Positions 17,623 through 26,588 of a stretch of 64,000 bases of DNA are shown here, piece after piece. Made by a program: the position numbers and the translations under genes. Under the pieces are notes generated by a model. That model was not told the origin of the DNA and searched no databases. It saw only the letters and a list, made by a program, of their open reading frames with translations. Numbering within the stretch: the first letter of the stretch is position 1; each line of letters opens with the position of its first letter. Source of the DNA: Chitinophagaceae bacterium (GTDB taxonomy: Bacteria; Bacteroidota; Bacteroidia; Chitinophagales; Chitinophagaceae); NCBI GenBank assembly GCA_016710935.1, contig JADJTY010000009.1, positions 124,001 to 188,000 on the forward strand, read 5' to 3'.

Positions 17623-18912
17623 ATGAACAAAACGGTAGCATTACATACCCTCGGCTGTAAACTTAATTTCTCTGAAACCTCTTCCATTGGAAGATTACTG
17701 GAGCATGAAGGCTTTGAAAAAAGAGATTTTGACGAAGTGGCCGATGTGTATGTGATAAACACCTGCTCGGTAACTGATAATGCCGATAAGGAATGCCGGA
17801 TGCTGGTAAGGCGTATTCAACGCAAAGCACCCGAGGCGCTGGTGGTAATTACCGGTTGTTATGCTCAATTAAAACCGCAGGAGATCGCAGCCATTCCCGG
17901 GGTTGACCTGGTTTTGGGTGCTGCAGAAAAATTTAATATCGCAGCCCATTTAAAAGAAGTGACCAAGGGTGATAGTGCGAAGATCTGCAGTTGCGATATT
18001 GAAGATGTGAATGAATTTACAGCCTCACATTCCATTAATGACCGCACCCGTATATTTTTAAAAGTGCAGGATGGCTGCGATTACAATTGTTCTTTTTGCA
18101 CCATTCCTATGGCAAGGGGCAAAAGCCGTAGCGACAGTATCAGCAATGTTATTGCCAATGTAGAAGCCATTGCAGCAAAGGGTGCAAAGGAAATTGTATT
18201 GACCGGTATTAACCTCGGCGATTTTCGACCCCCTAACCCCCTGAAGGGGGAAATAGCGAATGCCGTTCGTACTGAAAAAGAAAACTTTCTTTCTTTAATT
18301 GAAGAGTTAGATAAAGTTAATGGGATAGAACGTTTCAGAATATCTTCCATTGAACCCAATTTGCTGACCAACGAGATCATTGAATTTGTGAGCAACAGCA
18401 AAAAATTTATGCCGCATTTTCATATTCCGCTACAAAGTGGAAGCGATAAGATCCTGGGATTGATGAGGCGCCGTTATAAGAAAGATCTATATACTGAAAG
18501 AATTGGTTTGATCAAGACCATGATGCCACATTGCTGTATTGGCGTGGATGTGATCGTTGGCTTTCCCGGCGAAACTGATGAGGATTTTCAGGAAACATTT
18601 AATTTCCTGCATCAGCTGGATATAAGCTACCTGCACGTATTTACTTATTCTGAAAGAACAAATACACTGGCGGCAACCATGAAGCCGGTTGTACCGATTA
18701 ATATCAGGAATGAAAGAAACAAGGTATTGCGTAATTTGAGTTACCAGAAAATGCAATACTTTACCAATGCTCATATAGGCCAAACCCGTAAAGTTTTGTT
18801 TGAAACAAAAAACAGGAACGGTATGATGGAAGGCTATACCGACAATTACATTAAAATAACAACCCCTTTTAACGAAGTATGGGAAAACAATATCGTAGAA
18901 TGGAAAATATAA
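17623..18912 (+). CDS. mtaB: tRNA t6A37 methylthiotransferase MtaB
   Basis: 429 aa radical-SAM enzyme that adds a methylthio group to N6-threonylcarbamoyladenosine 37 of tRNA. The N-terminal UPF0004 domain has conserved Cys in LGCKLNFSE, NTCSV and ITGCYAQ for the auxiliary cluster. The radical-SAM CDYNCSFC motif holds Cys152, Cys156 and Cys159. Start chosen at the ATG at 17623, where MNKTVALHTLGCKLN matches the family; the frame upstream is repeat sequence. After INLGDF the residues RPPNPLKGEIANAVRTEKE look inserted and begin with the dispersed repeat. RimO at 61035-62348 is a paralogue. Confidence 0.92.
   Translation: MNKTVALHTLGCKLNFSETSSIGRLLEHEGFEKRDFDEVADVYVINTCSVTDNADKECRMLVRRIQRKAPEALVVITGCYAQLKPQEIAAIPGVDLVLGAAEKFNIAAHLKEVTKGDSAKICSCDIEDVNEFTASHSINDRTRIFLKVQDGCDYNCSFCTIPMARGKSRSDSISNVIANVEAIAAKGAKEIVLTGINLGDFRPPNPLKGEIANAVRTEKENFLSLIEELDKVNGIERFRISSIEPNLLTNEIIEFVSNSKKFMPHFHIPLQSGSDKILGLMRRRYKKDLYTERIGLIKTMMPHCCIGVDVIVGFPGETDEDFQETFNFLHQLDISYLHVFTYSERTNTLAATMKPVVPINIRNERNKVLRNLSYQKMQYFTNAHIGQTRKVLFETKNRNGMMEGYTDNYIKITTPFNEVWENNIVEWKI
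18228..18250. repeat. Dispersed repeat inserted in frame inside mtaB
   Basis: 18228-18242 is identical to 8802-8816 in argE. It continues into a CCCCC-TGAA-GGGGG hairpin at 18237-18250 and is translated as RPPNPLKG. Confidence 0.7.
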
Positions 18913-19214
18913 ATCACGATCATCTGAATAAATACCAGGTCACAGTATTCTTCGACATGGATGATGAATTTATGACCTTTGTACCACCACACCGGGTTTA
19001 TATAAACAGTTTGATCGAAAAAAATATTCTTGATTACTATACCGTAAGTATGGAAAGCCAGAAAAGCTGGATGGTAATCAATGCTGCCAGTAAAATGCAG
19101 GTAGAAGAATACCTGAGCAAATCACCTCTGTATAAATACTGGACCATTGAGATTGATGAGCTGTTTGTGTATGACGGGCAATCTTATAGGTTGCCGGCCG
19201 TGCAATTGAATTAA
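18900..19214 (+). CDS. Small YciI/muconolactone-isomerase-like protein
   Basis: 104 aa from the ATG at 18900, which lies inside the last codons of mtaB (out of frame), so the two are probably co-translated. The predicted pattern of alternating strands and helices (YQVTVFFDMDDEFMTFVPPHR, ILDYYTVSMESQKSWMVI, YWTIEIDEL) suggests a ferredoxin-like alpha/beta barrel as in YciI or muconolactone isomerase proteins. No catalytic residue can be assigned. Function unknown. The hairpin at 19241-19268 ends the unit. Confidence 0.65.
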   Translation: MENINHDHLNKYQVTVFFDMDDEFMTFVPPHRVYINSLIEKNILDYYTVSMESQKSWMVINAASKMQVEEYLSKSPLYKYWTIEIDELFVYDGQSYRLPAVQLN

Positions 19215-19240
19215 AGTATTTATTATTGCTTAAAATACAA

Positions 19241-19268
19241 AAGGGTTTCAATTTCTTGAAACCCTTTT
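19241..19268. terminator. Bidirectional hairpin terminator
   Basis: AAGGGTTTCAA-TTTC-TTGAAACCCTT forms a perfect 11-bp stem with T-rich flanks on both strands. It serves the small protein gene on the plus strand and tRNA-Val on the minus strand. Confidence 0.8.
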
Positions 19269-19273
19269 CTCTG

Positions 19274-19348
19274 TGGGAGCACACGGGTTCGAACCGCGGA
19301 CCCTCTGCTTGTAAGGCAGATGCTCTAAACCAACTGAGCTATGCTCCC
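19274..19348 (-). tRNA. tRNA-Val(TAC)
   Basis: 75 nt. The acceptor stem GGGAGCA pairs with TGCTCCC. The D arm GCTC-AGTTGGTTTA-GAGC, the anticodon arm TCTGC-CTTACAA-GCAGA with anticodon TAC, and the T arm CGCGG-TTCGAAC-CCGTG are all intact. The discriminator base is A. CCA is not encoded, so it must be added by the tRNA nucleotidyltransferase. Confidence 0.97.
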
Positions 19349-19448
19349 TTTTTATTTTGGGATGGCAAAGATAAGGGTAAAATGTTTTCTGCAAAATTTT
19401 TTACACTATTTCTCAAATTAATCATCGGCTATTTCAAAATTTTCAGCC

Positions 19449-19456
19449 TATTTTTG
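19449..19456 (+). promoter_or_regulatory. -7 box (TATTTTTG) of clpS-aat
   Basis: Fits TAnnTTTG and ends 10 nt before the clpS ATG, implying a leader of only a few nt. Confidence 0.5.
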
Positions 19457-19466
19457 CCATATAAAT

Positions 19467-19760
19467 ATGTCAATCTACACAAATACCAAATTCCAGGAAG
19501 ATACAGATACCCTTACGGTAACTGAGTCTTACTGCAGCCTCATTGTATGGAATGATGAGGTAAATACATTTGAATGGGTGATTGATACGTTAATTGAAGT
19601 TTGCGGCCACTCTACCCAACAGGCCGAGCAATGCGCTATCATTATTGATTCCAAAGGAAAATACTCAGTTAAACAAGGCAGCTATGACATGTTAAAACCA
19701 CAATGCGATGCCATCACGGAAAGAGGTATCAATGCTACCATTGAAGTGATCGCCAACTAA
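19467..19760 (+). CDS. clpS: ClpS, N-degron adaptor of the Clp protease
   Basis: 97 aa. ClpS binds proteins with destabilising N-terminal residues and hands them to ClpAP/ClpCP. WNDEVNTFEWVIDTLIEVCGHS, QAEQCA and the C-terminal IEV strand fit the family end to end. The Asn-Asp pair that contacts the degron amino group is kept (N29, D30). The His of the usual IVHYxGKC segment, which also binds the amino group, is Asp61 here (IIDSKGKYS). That change is unusual and may alter ligand binding. The aat gene starts 6 nt later, so adaptor and N-degron-writing enzyme are made together. Confidence 0.92.
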   Translation: MSIYTNTKFQEDTDTLTVTESYCSLIVWNDEVNTFEWVIDTLIEVCGHSTQQAEQCAIIIDSKGKYSVKQGSYDMLKPQCDAITERGINATIEVIAN

Positions 19761-19766
19761 TTTCCC

Positions 19767-20414
19767 ATGGTCCTCCTCACGAAAGAATTAATTTTTCCGC
19801 CCGCAGATTTGGCTGATGATGAAGGCTTATTGGCTATTGGTGGAGATCTGAGCACCGAACGTTTACTACTTGCCTACCGCAGCGGCATTTTTCCCTGGTA
19901 TAACGAAGAGGACCCCATTTGCTGGTGGAGCCCCAACCCCCGTTTTGTTTTATACCCTGCACAACTGAAAGTAAGCAACAGCATGAAAACGGTTTTACAA
20001 AATGGCAAATACCGGTTTACCACTAACAGGGCCTTTACACAGGTGATACAAAACTGTAAAACAATTTCCCGGAACGGTCAGGATGGAACCTGGATATCTC
20101 CTGCCATGCAAAAAGCCTACACCACTTTACATGAACTGGGCTATGCCCACAGTGCCGAGACCTGGCAGGATGGTGAACTGATCGGTGGACTGTACGGCAT
20201 CAGGCTGGGAAAGCTTTTTTTTGGCGAAAGTATGTTTAGCCTTAAACCCAATGCCAGTAAGTTTGCCTTTATAAACTATGTCAGGCAATTGCAAAAAGAA
20301 AATGTGCAATTGATAGATTGCCAGTTGCACACCAATCATTTAGAAAGCCTTGGAGCCAGGATGATACCAAGAGAACTTTTTACAGAGATTCTTGTTACAA
20401 ATACCGGGCAATAA
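19767..20414 (+). CDS. aat: Leucyl/phenylalanyl-tRNA--protein transferase
   Basis: 215 aa. Transfers Leu or Phe from tRNA to N-terminal Arg/Lys of proteins, creating the degrons that ClpS reads. The family core is present: AYRSGIFPWYNEEDPICWWSPNPR, DGTWIS, LGYAHSAETW, GGLYGIRLGKLFFGESMFS, ASKFAF and DCQLHTNHLESLGA. Directly behind clpS (6-nt gap), which makes a compact N-degron module. Confidence 0.96.
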   Translation: MVLLTKELIFPPADLADDEGLLAIGGDLSTERLLLAYRSGIFPWYNEEDPICWWSPNPRFVLYPAQLKVSNSMKTVLQNGKYRFTTNRAFTQVIQNCKTISRNGQDGTWISPAMQKAYTTLHELGYAHSAETWQDGELIGGLYGIRLGKLFFGESMFSLKPNASKFAFINYVRQLQKENVQLIDCQLHTNHLESLGARMIPRELFTEILVTNTGQ

Positions 20415-20453
20415 TTTCCGTATTTTTGCTTATAATTTTTAAAAAACAGAACT

Positions 20454-21608
20454 ATGATATTTGAATTTACAGAAGAACAATTAATGATAAAACAGGCTGC
20501 AAAGGATTTTGCTGTAAATGAGTGCCTGCCCGGTGTTATTGAAAGGGATGAACATCAGAAGTTTCCTAAAGAACAGATTGAAAAATTAGCCGACCTGGGT
20601 TTTATGGGCATGATGGTAAAACCTGAATATGGCGGCAGTGGCCTGGATACGATCAGTTATGTGCTGGCTATGGAAGAGATCAGTAAAGTAGATGCCAGCG
20701 TAAGTGTTTGTGTAAGCGTGAACAACAGCCTGGTTTGTTATGGCCTGCAGGAATATGCTACCGAAGAACAAAAAGAAAAATATTTGAAGCCGCTTGCACA
20801 GGGTAAAAAAGATGGCGAATTATACATTGGTGCCTTTTTATTAAGTGAGCCTGAAGCAGGCAGCGATGCCACTTCGCAACGGACCACTGCCGAAGATAAA
20901 GGAGATTATTATTTACTGAACGGAACCAAGAACTGGATCACCAACGGCAACAGCGCCAGTGTGTACCTGGTGATTGCACAAACTGATGTAAGCAAAGGCA
21001 GCCGCGGCATTAATGCATTTATTGTAGAAAAAAGCTGGGCCGGTGTTGAAGTAGGTGCCAAAGAAAATAAACTGGGCATACGGGGAAGCGATACACACAG
21101 TATTTTATTTACTGATGTTAAAGTACCTAAAGAAAACCGCATTGGTGCTGATGGATTTGGTTTCGCCTTTGCCATGAAGACATTAGCAGGTGGAAGAATC
21201 GGCATTGCTGCCCAGGCATTGGGTATTGCCAGCGGCGCTTATGAACTGGCACTGGCTTACAGCAAGCAACGTAAGGCATTTGGTACCGAAATTATGAATC
21301 ACCAGATCATCCAGTTTAAACTGGCAGATATGGCTACCAAAATTGAAGCTGCCCGTTTACTTTGTTTAAAAGCAGCGTGGGAAAAAGACAATCATATTGA
21401 TTACACTTTAAGCAGCAGCATGGCAAAAGTATTCAGCAGTGAAACTGCCATGTGGACCGCCACTGAAGCCGTGCAGATACACGGTGGATATGGCTTTGTA
21501 AAAGAATACCATGTTGAGCGTATGATGAGGGATGCAAAAATTACACAGATTTATGAGGGAACCAGTGAAGTGCAGAGGATTGTGATCAGCAGGGCGATAT
21601 TGAAATAA
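20454..21608 (+). CDS. Acyl-CoA dehydrogenase (short-chain type)
   Basis: 384 aa FAD enzyme that oxidises acyl-CoA to trans-2-enoyl-CoA in fatty-acid or branched-chain degradation. The three domains are complete: N-terminal helices, LLSEPEAGSDATS and WITNG for flavin and substrate contact, and the C-terminal QIHGGYGF and IYEGTSEVQRIVI with the likely catalytic Glu in YEGT. Closest in layout to butyryl/isovaleryl-type dehydrogenases, but chain length cannot be fixed. A TATTTTTG box at 20421-20428 lies 25 nt upstream, so it has its own promoter. No electron-transfer flavoprotein gene is nearby. Confidence 0.93.
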   Translation: MIFEFTEEQLMIKQAAKDFAVNECLPGVIERDEHQKFPKEQIEKLADLGFMGMMVKPEYGGSGLDTISYVLAMEEISKVDASVSVCVSVNNSLVCYGLQEYATEEQKEKYLKPLAQGKKDGELYIGAFLLSEPEAGSDATSQRTTAEDKGDYYLLNGTKNWITNGNSASVYLVIAQTDVSKGSRGINAFIVEKSWAGVEVGAKENKLGIRGSDTHSILFTDVKVPKENRIGADGFGFAFAMKTLAGGRIGIAAQALGIASGAYELALAYSKQRKAFGTEIMNHQIIQFKLADMATKIEAARLLCLKAAWEKDNHIDYTLSSSMAKVFSSETAMWTATEAVQIHGGYGFVKEYHVERMMRDAKITQIYEGTSEVQRIVISRAILK

Positions 21609-21610
21609 AA

Positions 21611-21778
21611 CCCCCTCCGCCTCCGCCGCGGCGGAGGAACTTAACCGAGCGAAGATTATATTTTTAAAATCAATTAATCTTTGGGTAATTGATGAAAAAA
21701 GAATCAATGATGATTTGGAAGTTAAAATGTCTGGATATGTTAAATGCACCGCCTCCTCTTTTTTGGAGAGGAGGAAGG
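21611..21778. repeat. G+C-rich palindromic repeats between the acyl-CoA dehydrogenase and yggS genes
   Basis: 21618-21640 is a CGCCTCCGCC/GGCGGAGG hairpin starting a few nt after the dehydrogenase stop; it resembles the insert in argF'. Near 21752-21776 a second hairpin (CCGCCTCCTC with GAGAGGAGG) lies just ahead of the yggS start. Confidence 0.6.
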
Positions 21779-21789
21779 GAGGTGAGGCT

Positions 21790-22470
21790 ATGAGCATCAA
21801 CACAAAAAAATACCAGGAAATAACTGAAGAACTTAATGGCAAAGCCACATTAGTTGCAGTCTCCAAAACAAAACCTGTTGAAGACATTCTTGAACTGTAC
21901 AACCTTGGCCAACGCGATTTTGGTGAGAACTATGTGCAGGAACTGGTTGGTAAATACGAACAACTTCCAAAAGACATCCGCTGGCATTATATTGGCCATC
22001 TGCAAAGCAATAAAGTAAAATACATAGCTTCCTTCGTTCATCTTATACATGGGGTTGATAGTTTGAGTTTGTTGAAAGAAGTAAACAAGCAGGCTTTAAA
22101 AAACAACCGCACCATTGATTGCCTGTTGCAGATACATATTGCCAAAGAAGAAACCAAATTTGGATTGGATAGCCATGAACTGGATGCAGTTTTAACCGGC
22201 GATCTTACTGCATTGAAAAATATACGCATCACCGGCCTCATGGGTATGGCTTCCTTCTCCACAAATATGGATTTGGTAAGAGCAGAGTTTAACTATCTCA
22301 AAAGTCTCTTTGATAAATATGCTCAACTTTCAACTATCCCACAGGGTCCTTCGGGCAACCTTCAACTCTCAACCCTTTCCATGGGAATGAGTGCTGATTT
22401 TGAATTTGCCATTGCTGCCGGAAGCAATATGGTAAGAATTGGAAGTTTAGTTTTTGGCAATAGAAATTAA
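21790..22470 (+). CDS. YggS/PLPBP family PLP-binding protein
   Basis: 226 aa from the ATG at 21790, preceded by a GGGAGGTGAG ribosome site. The longer frame upstream is repeat sequence. Single-domain alanine-racemase-like barrel that binds PLP and takes part in vitamin B6 homeostasis. VAVSKTKPVEDI holds the PLP Lys; GENYVQEL, WHYIGHLQSNK, LLQIHIAKEETKFG, GLMGMA and LSMGMSADFEFAI follow. Between KYAQL and LSMGM the residues STIPQGPSGNLQLST look extended; their DNA matches a repeat seen at 46795. Confidence 0.9.
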   Translation: MSINTKKYQEITEELNGKATLVAVSKTKPVEDILELYNLGQRDFGENYVQELVGKYEQLPKDIRWHYIGHLQSNKVKYIASFVHLIHGVDSLSLLKEVNKQALKNNRTIDCLLQIHIAKEETKFGLDSHELDAVLTGDLTALKNIRITGLMGMASFSTNMDLVRAEFNYLKSLFDKYAQLSTIPQGPSGNLQLSTLSMGMSADFEFAIAAGSNMVRIGSLVFGNRN

Positions 22471-22514
22471 ATCAATAAAATAAAAACCTGTTTCATCAAT
22501 TTATAATTTTACAA

Positions 22515-23468
22515 TTACTTGTTTCCACAGATTTTTGGGATGCCACCTTTTGCCGAAACCCTTAGCTGGTGTATACAATCGCCACGATTTAATAGCGCAT
22601 CTTTTATATGCTTCCCTTTTTCATTATACCCCGTTCCAGCCCTGCTATCACACAATATCGCACCTGGAGTTTCCGGAATACTTAATATGGTGTATCCAAT
22701 ATTGTCGTACCGCATGATACAATTTACATTACCACTTCTAAGGCCATTTGGTTTATCATAGGTGCTTGGGTTGCCTTCATCACCTTCGCCATGGTGGCAT
22801 ACATTATTGCCGTGTAAAAGCTCATGCGCAATTATCTGTTGCAGTTTTACTTCATAAATCAACCAATTTGCTTTTGGTACTCCTTTATTTTTAGCTCTAA
22901 CAAATGCTGCAATAGTTTCGGTAAATATTTGAACCGTACCCACATTATTTGGAATTGATGGCCCCCCGTTGCAATAACCCATATATTTATCGCTCTTTTT
23001 TGCATCAATAAGATACAGCCCACTCTGATCAACTACATGCGTAGCGCCAATACCATTGAAATTAATAATGAGATGGCCATCTTTTATAAAATACTGGTCA
23101 TCGTTAATCATGCTCACATTTAGCTCAGAAACATCTTTATACAATTTAAGTTTATCTTCCAGGATATTCCTGTTCATGATCAAAATATCCTTTACTTCGT
23201 AATTGGTACGTATATGCACAATTTTTTTATCCATAACAGTTTTAAACCCCCTGTACTCTTCATAATTCGACAAACCATCACCAGCAAAGCCATCTCCTGT
23301 TGGCAATTCATCGTCATCAGCAATCAAATCAACGGGATCTTTCATTCTCTTACCATCAGACGAAGTCCAGCCATTATCGGCAATACGATTCTCATCAATA
23401 TCATACGGAATGTTTACCCTGTTATCTTTATAAATTTCTCTTTTTCCTTCCGTCGGGATGTTGTACAT
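22515..23468 (-). CDS. Metzincin-like zinc metalloprotease domain protein (possibly the C-terminal part of the preceding secreted protein)
   Basis: 317 aa. HELLHGNNVCH at residues 215-225 supplies the zinc ligands His215, His219 and His225 and the catalytic Glu216. CIMRY with Met252 fits a metzincin Met-turn. The Gly usual in HExxHxxGxxH is Asn here. An acidic DGLSNYEEY motif (about residues 64-72) resembles thrombospondin type-3 calcium loops. There is no signal peptide, and the frame overlaps the 3' end of the upstream secreted gene by 41 nt in another frame. A one-base indel there would fuse the two into a protein of about 1,280 aa, which would also explain export. Substrate unknown. Confidence 0.6.
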   Translation of the reverse strand: MYNIPTEGKREIYKDNRVNIPYDIDENRIADNGWTSSDGKRMKDPVDLIADDDELPTGDGFAGDGLSNYEEYRGFKTVMDKKIVHIRTNYEVKDILIMNRNILEDKLKLYKDVSELNVSMINDDQYFIKDGHLIINFNGIGATHVVDQSGLYLIDAKKSDKYMGYCNGGPSIPNNVGTVQIFTETIAAFVRAKNKGVPKANWLIYEVKLQQIIAHELLHGNNVCHHGEGDEGNPSTYDKPNGLRSGNVNCIMRYDNIGYTILSIPETPGAILCDSRAGTGYNEKGKHIKDALLNRGDCIHQLRVSAKGGIPKICGNK

Positions 23469-26358
23469 CTGATTCTTTTATCGGAATAGAAACATATACA
23501 GGCGATTCGCCGCTTAAAGGATTTTCGCCCCCATTACTTAAATTGGCAAAACTTCTAAGCAAACCAAAAGCCCCAAAGTCGAGCGAATAAACTTTTATAG
23601 TGTACACTTTTTCAGGCCGCTCTGTTCTCGCCTGCAAAAAAATATCTTTGCACTTTGTTCCAGGCGCTGCATCAAAAGCTTCATGTTTTCCTTCCTGTTT
23701 AAATTTAAGATCGGGACATTTATCAGCATTTTTGGGTATCGGATAATTCATACACACACCAGTTTCATTTGATACATTCATTAACTGAAAAAAGTGAATG
23801 CGGCTCATATGGGCCAGGGCCGGCTTCCATTCTCCGCTCTCTTTGTACATCAACTCCGATATAAAACTGGTATCGTTATTATCAGCAGGCAACCAGGTAA
23901 ATTTCGGCAGGCTAAGTTTTATACCCGGCCTGTAGACCAACACTGATTGCACTTCCAGCATTTTATCTTTGTCTTTCCGGTTAGTTATATCATCCGCTTT
24001 TATATCTTCGGATTTGGTATTTTTTGGCTTTTCTTTGTAATAATTTGATGCTGTTACCTTAAATTTTACTTCGATAACTTCATCTTCATCAGACATGTAA
24101 ACGGGAGCCTGATAGATAACATACCTCCCGGTATTTCCTGTAATAAATTTTCCTCCTCCTTTTGTAATTTCCCAGTTATATTCAACTTTATCGGGGAAAG
24201 ATTTAATAATTTTTGGCTGCGTAGCACAGCCCCCCGTTGACACACACACAAATGCTGCATCGTCACTATCACGTTGATCGGGGGTTGATAAAACGATCCA
24301 TTGGCCCAGAACCATTTTATTATTATCCTCTACTTTCTCAGGTAAAATCACAGTTGGTTCAATAAGATTATCGGACAGTATCCAGTCTGGTCCGTTTGCG
24401 CTACACGAGCCAGGATCAATTTCTTGTTTTGGAGCAGTTGGTATTGTTCCGGTTCCACCAGAAATATCTATTTGATATTTATCGGGAGATGTTTTAACAC
24501 GCTTGGTTTTAATTGTAATCGTTTTATCTACTTTTCCATCATCAGCAGCAGATCCATCATCTATTATAGATAAAGTAATTTTAGTAGTAACAGTTGTTTC
24601 GTTTGTTTTATCCGGCATAGGTACAAACGGAGGCTTAAATATTACATGTTCGCCCTTTGCTGTGCTACTATCATTGAGGCACCCCAGTGTTACAAAACTT
24701 CCATTATTATCACCTTCAATCTTCCATTCATATCTAACCCTACCTACCAACGGTATTTTTTTAATACTTCTTGTATCTTTACAATCCGGTTCCTTTGGGT
24801 TACATTCAAATATCAACATATCCCAGTCTGCTCCTGCTGCTTCCAAAGCAATATATTCATCCCGCTGCATATAGGCTGTATTGGATAATCCAATCTGGTA
24901 TGATTTTAGTTTGCCATCAAGCTTGGGTTCGGATATTACATTTACAACCCTGTCGCAGACTTTAGGAAATTTATCCGAAGAATCAACAGGATTTTTGGGT
25001 ATATCCGGTACTTCTGTAATTTTAGGTTTATCTCCAGCCTTAGTATCTGTTTTCACATTTACCGCAGGTTCAGAAGTTATTTCATCTTTTTCATTAATGA
25101 ACTTAACTGCTGTGCAGGTTGATCCATCACTACAGGTAAGTATTGTTATAAGTTTCAGTATAAATGTACCGGCATTTTTTGGTTGTACTGTTACTATACT
25201 TTTGGTATGGGTTTTGTCTAAAATATCGGCATTCTCTTTTCCTGAAACAATTTCCCACTTGTAAGTAACACTTTTCTCATTGCAATCTTTACCCGAACAG
25301 CTTCTTTTTACAAGCGCCACATAAGTGCCCCTTGGATTTTTAGAACTGCGGTTTGCAATATCTGCTGTAATTGAGCATCCACATTTTCCATCATTTTTAT
25401 CCCCAGGAAAAGGAGTTAACATCACATCAGGCAATTCAAGATTTACATTTACAGTAAACCCGCCGGTTTTGACACTTACCATATCAAACCGGCGTTCAAA
25501 AGTGCCCGCTTCCATACTATCGGGTGCAAGTGCTATAACTACCTGGTTAGCCGGTTGCATGTTTACAACGGTGGGAGTTACATTAATAACTGTGAGTAAT
25601 GCAGTGTCGGGTAAACTATGTAATCCGGTGATCTTTACATTTAAATGTGTCTTCTCTCCTTTCATCAGGTTTAATTTACCGGCACTCAGTTCCATATTTA
25701 CACTTGATACTGGTTGTGAACATTTTTGCTGTCCATTTTCCTGTATCTGTACATTTTGCATTCCATTACTGTTATCCGGAAATTGAATGATACATTGTCT
25801 GGGTGATTCTGCAAGTATAGTAGCAGGCTGATCGCCAATTGTACAATTCGTATTACTGCTGTTGCCATCAAATGAACCCTTAATTCTTAACGGCGCTGCT
25901 GTTATGGCATGTGTTGGAATTTTACAATCAATGCCGTTAGGGGTTTGTGTTTGATTATTTGTGGCACATGGAATATTTAACTGTGCTGCTGTATTGCCAG
26001 TTTCATCTATTAAAATTAGCGGAAGCTGTGCAGCAGATGATGCATTTATATTATATTGAACCGGAGTTTTTACATTGGCAACCTGAATTTTCTGCCCGTT
26101 AAATTCAACAGCAAATTTTTTTAACTCCGCCAGGTTCTTTGCTGTTTGCTTTGTATTTTTTCCAAATGGCGCTGCCAAAACTGATCCCGATATCATATCT
26201 CCCGGCCTGATATCATCAGGCAAATAAACTTTTATTGTGCCTGCCGGTAAATTAAACACCGTGGTTGTTAATCCTTTTTGACTTGAAACGGTTTGTGCAA
26301 AACCGGAATTTATATATGCTGCAAACAGCATCATGCATAGCAGGTAATACTTTTTCAT
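23428..26358 (-). CDS. Large secreted protein with Ig/PKD-like repeats, function unknown
   Basis: 976 aa with a Sec signal peptide ending near GFAQ. After a beta-rich N-terminal region come several Cys-rich segments, each with a repeated pattern of about 100-150 residues: a Tyr-x-Trp strand (VTYKWEIVSGK, VRYEWKIEG, VEYNWEITKGGG) followed by an alternating strand near IV..PKNAGTF or VIYQAP. These look like Ig/PKD-type domains. No T9SS sorting domain is at its end, which instead runs across the start of the metzincin-like frame, and a frameshift is suspected there. I do not recognise a named family. Confidence 0.6.
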   Translation of the reverse strand: MKKYYLLCMMLFAAYINSGFAQTVSSQKGLTTTVFNLPAGTIKVYLPDDIRPGDMISGSVLAAPFGKNTKQTAKNLAELKKFAVEFNGQKIQVANVKTPVQYNINASSAAQLPLILIDETGNTAAQLNIPCATNNQTQTPNGIDCKIPTHAITAAPLRIKGSFDGNSSNTNCTIGDQPATILAESPRQCIIQFPDNSNGMQNVQIQENGQQKCSQPVSSVNMELSAGKLNLMKGEKTHLNVKITGLHSLPDTALLTVINVTPTVVNMQPANQVVIALAPDSMEAGTFERRFDMVSVKTGGFTVNVNLELPDVMLTPFPGDKNDGKCGCSITADIANRSSKNPRGTYVALVKRSCSGKDCNEKSVTYKWEIVSGKENADILDKTHTKSIVTVQPKNAGTFILKLITILTCSDGSTCTAVKFINEKDEITSEPAVNVKTDTKAGDKPKITEVPDIPKNPVDSSDKFPKVCDRVVNVISEPKLDGKLKSYQIGLSNTAYMQRDEYIALEAAGADWDMLIFECNPKEPDCKDTRSIKKIPLVGRVRYEWKIEGDNNGSFVTLGCLNDSSTAKGEHVIFKPPFVPMPDKTNETTVTTKITLSIIDDGSAADDGKVDKTITIKTKRVKTSPDKYQIDISGGTGTIPTAPKQEIDPGSCSANGPDWILSDNLIEPTVILPEKVEDNNKMVLGQWIVLSTPDQRDSDDAAFVCVSTGGCATQPKIIKSFPDKVEYNWEITKGGGKFITGNTGRYVIYQAPVYMSDEDEVIEVKFKVTASNYYKEKPKNTKSEDIKADDITNRKDKDKMLEVQSVLVYRPGIKLSLPKFTWLPADNNDTSFISELMYKESGEWKPALAHMSRIHFFQLMNVSNETGVCMNYPIPKNADKCPDLKFKQEGKHEAFDAAPGTKCKDIFLQARTERPEKVYTIKVYSLDFGAFGLLRSFANLSNGGENPLSGESPVYVSIPIKESDVQHPDGRKKRNL

Positions 26359-26588
26359 TGAAACCGATTTTAGTAAATATTAAAATACGCAGTTTAACAA
26401 AAGGGCACAACGTAACTGATGTATAAGGCCATTGCGGGATATAAAGCCTTAAGAAATGTACGGTTAATTTTATCCAATGTCAAGCTAATTATGACTTTGC
26501 CTGATACAATAAAGTTGCTGATTTGTTAAAACCTTAACAATCAAATCAAAATGCGGCACAATTTTGTGTTATTGGATGTTTAAATAGA

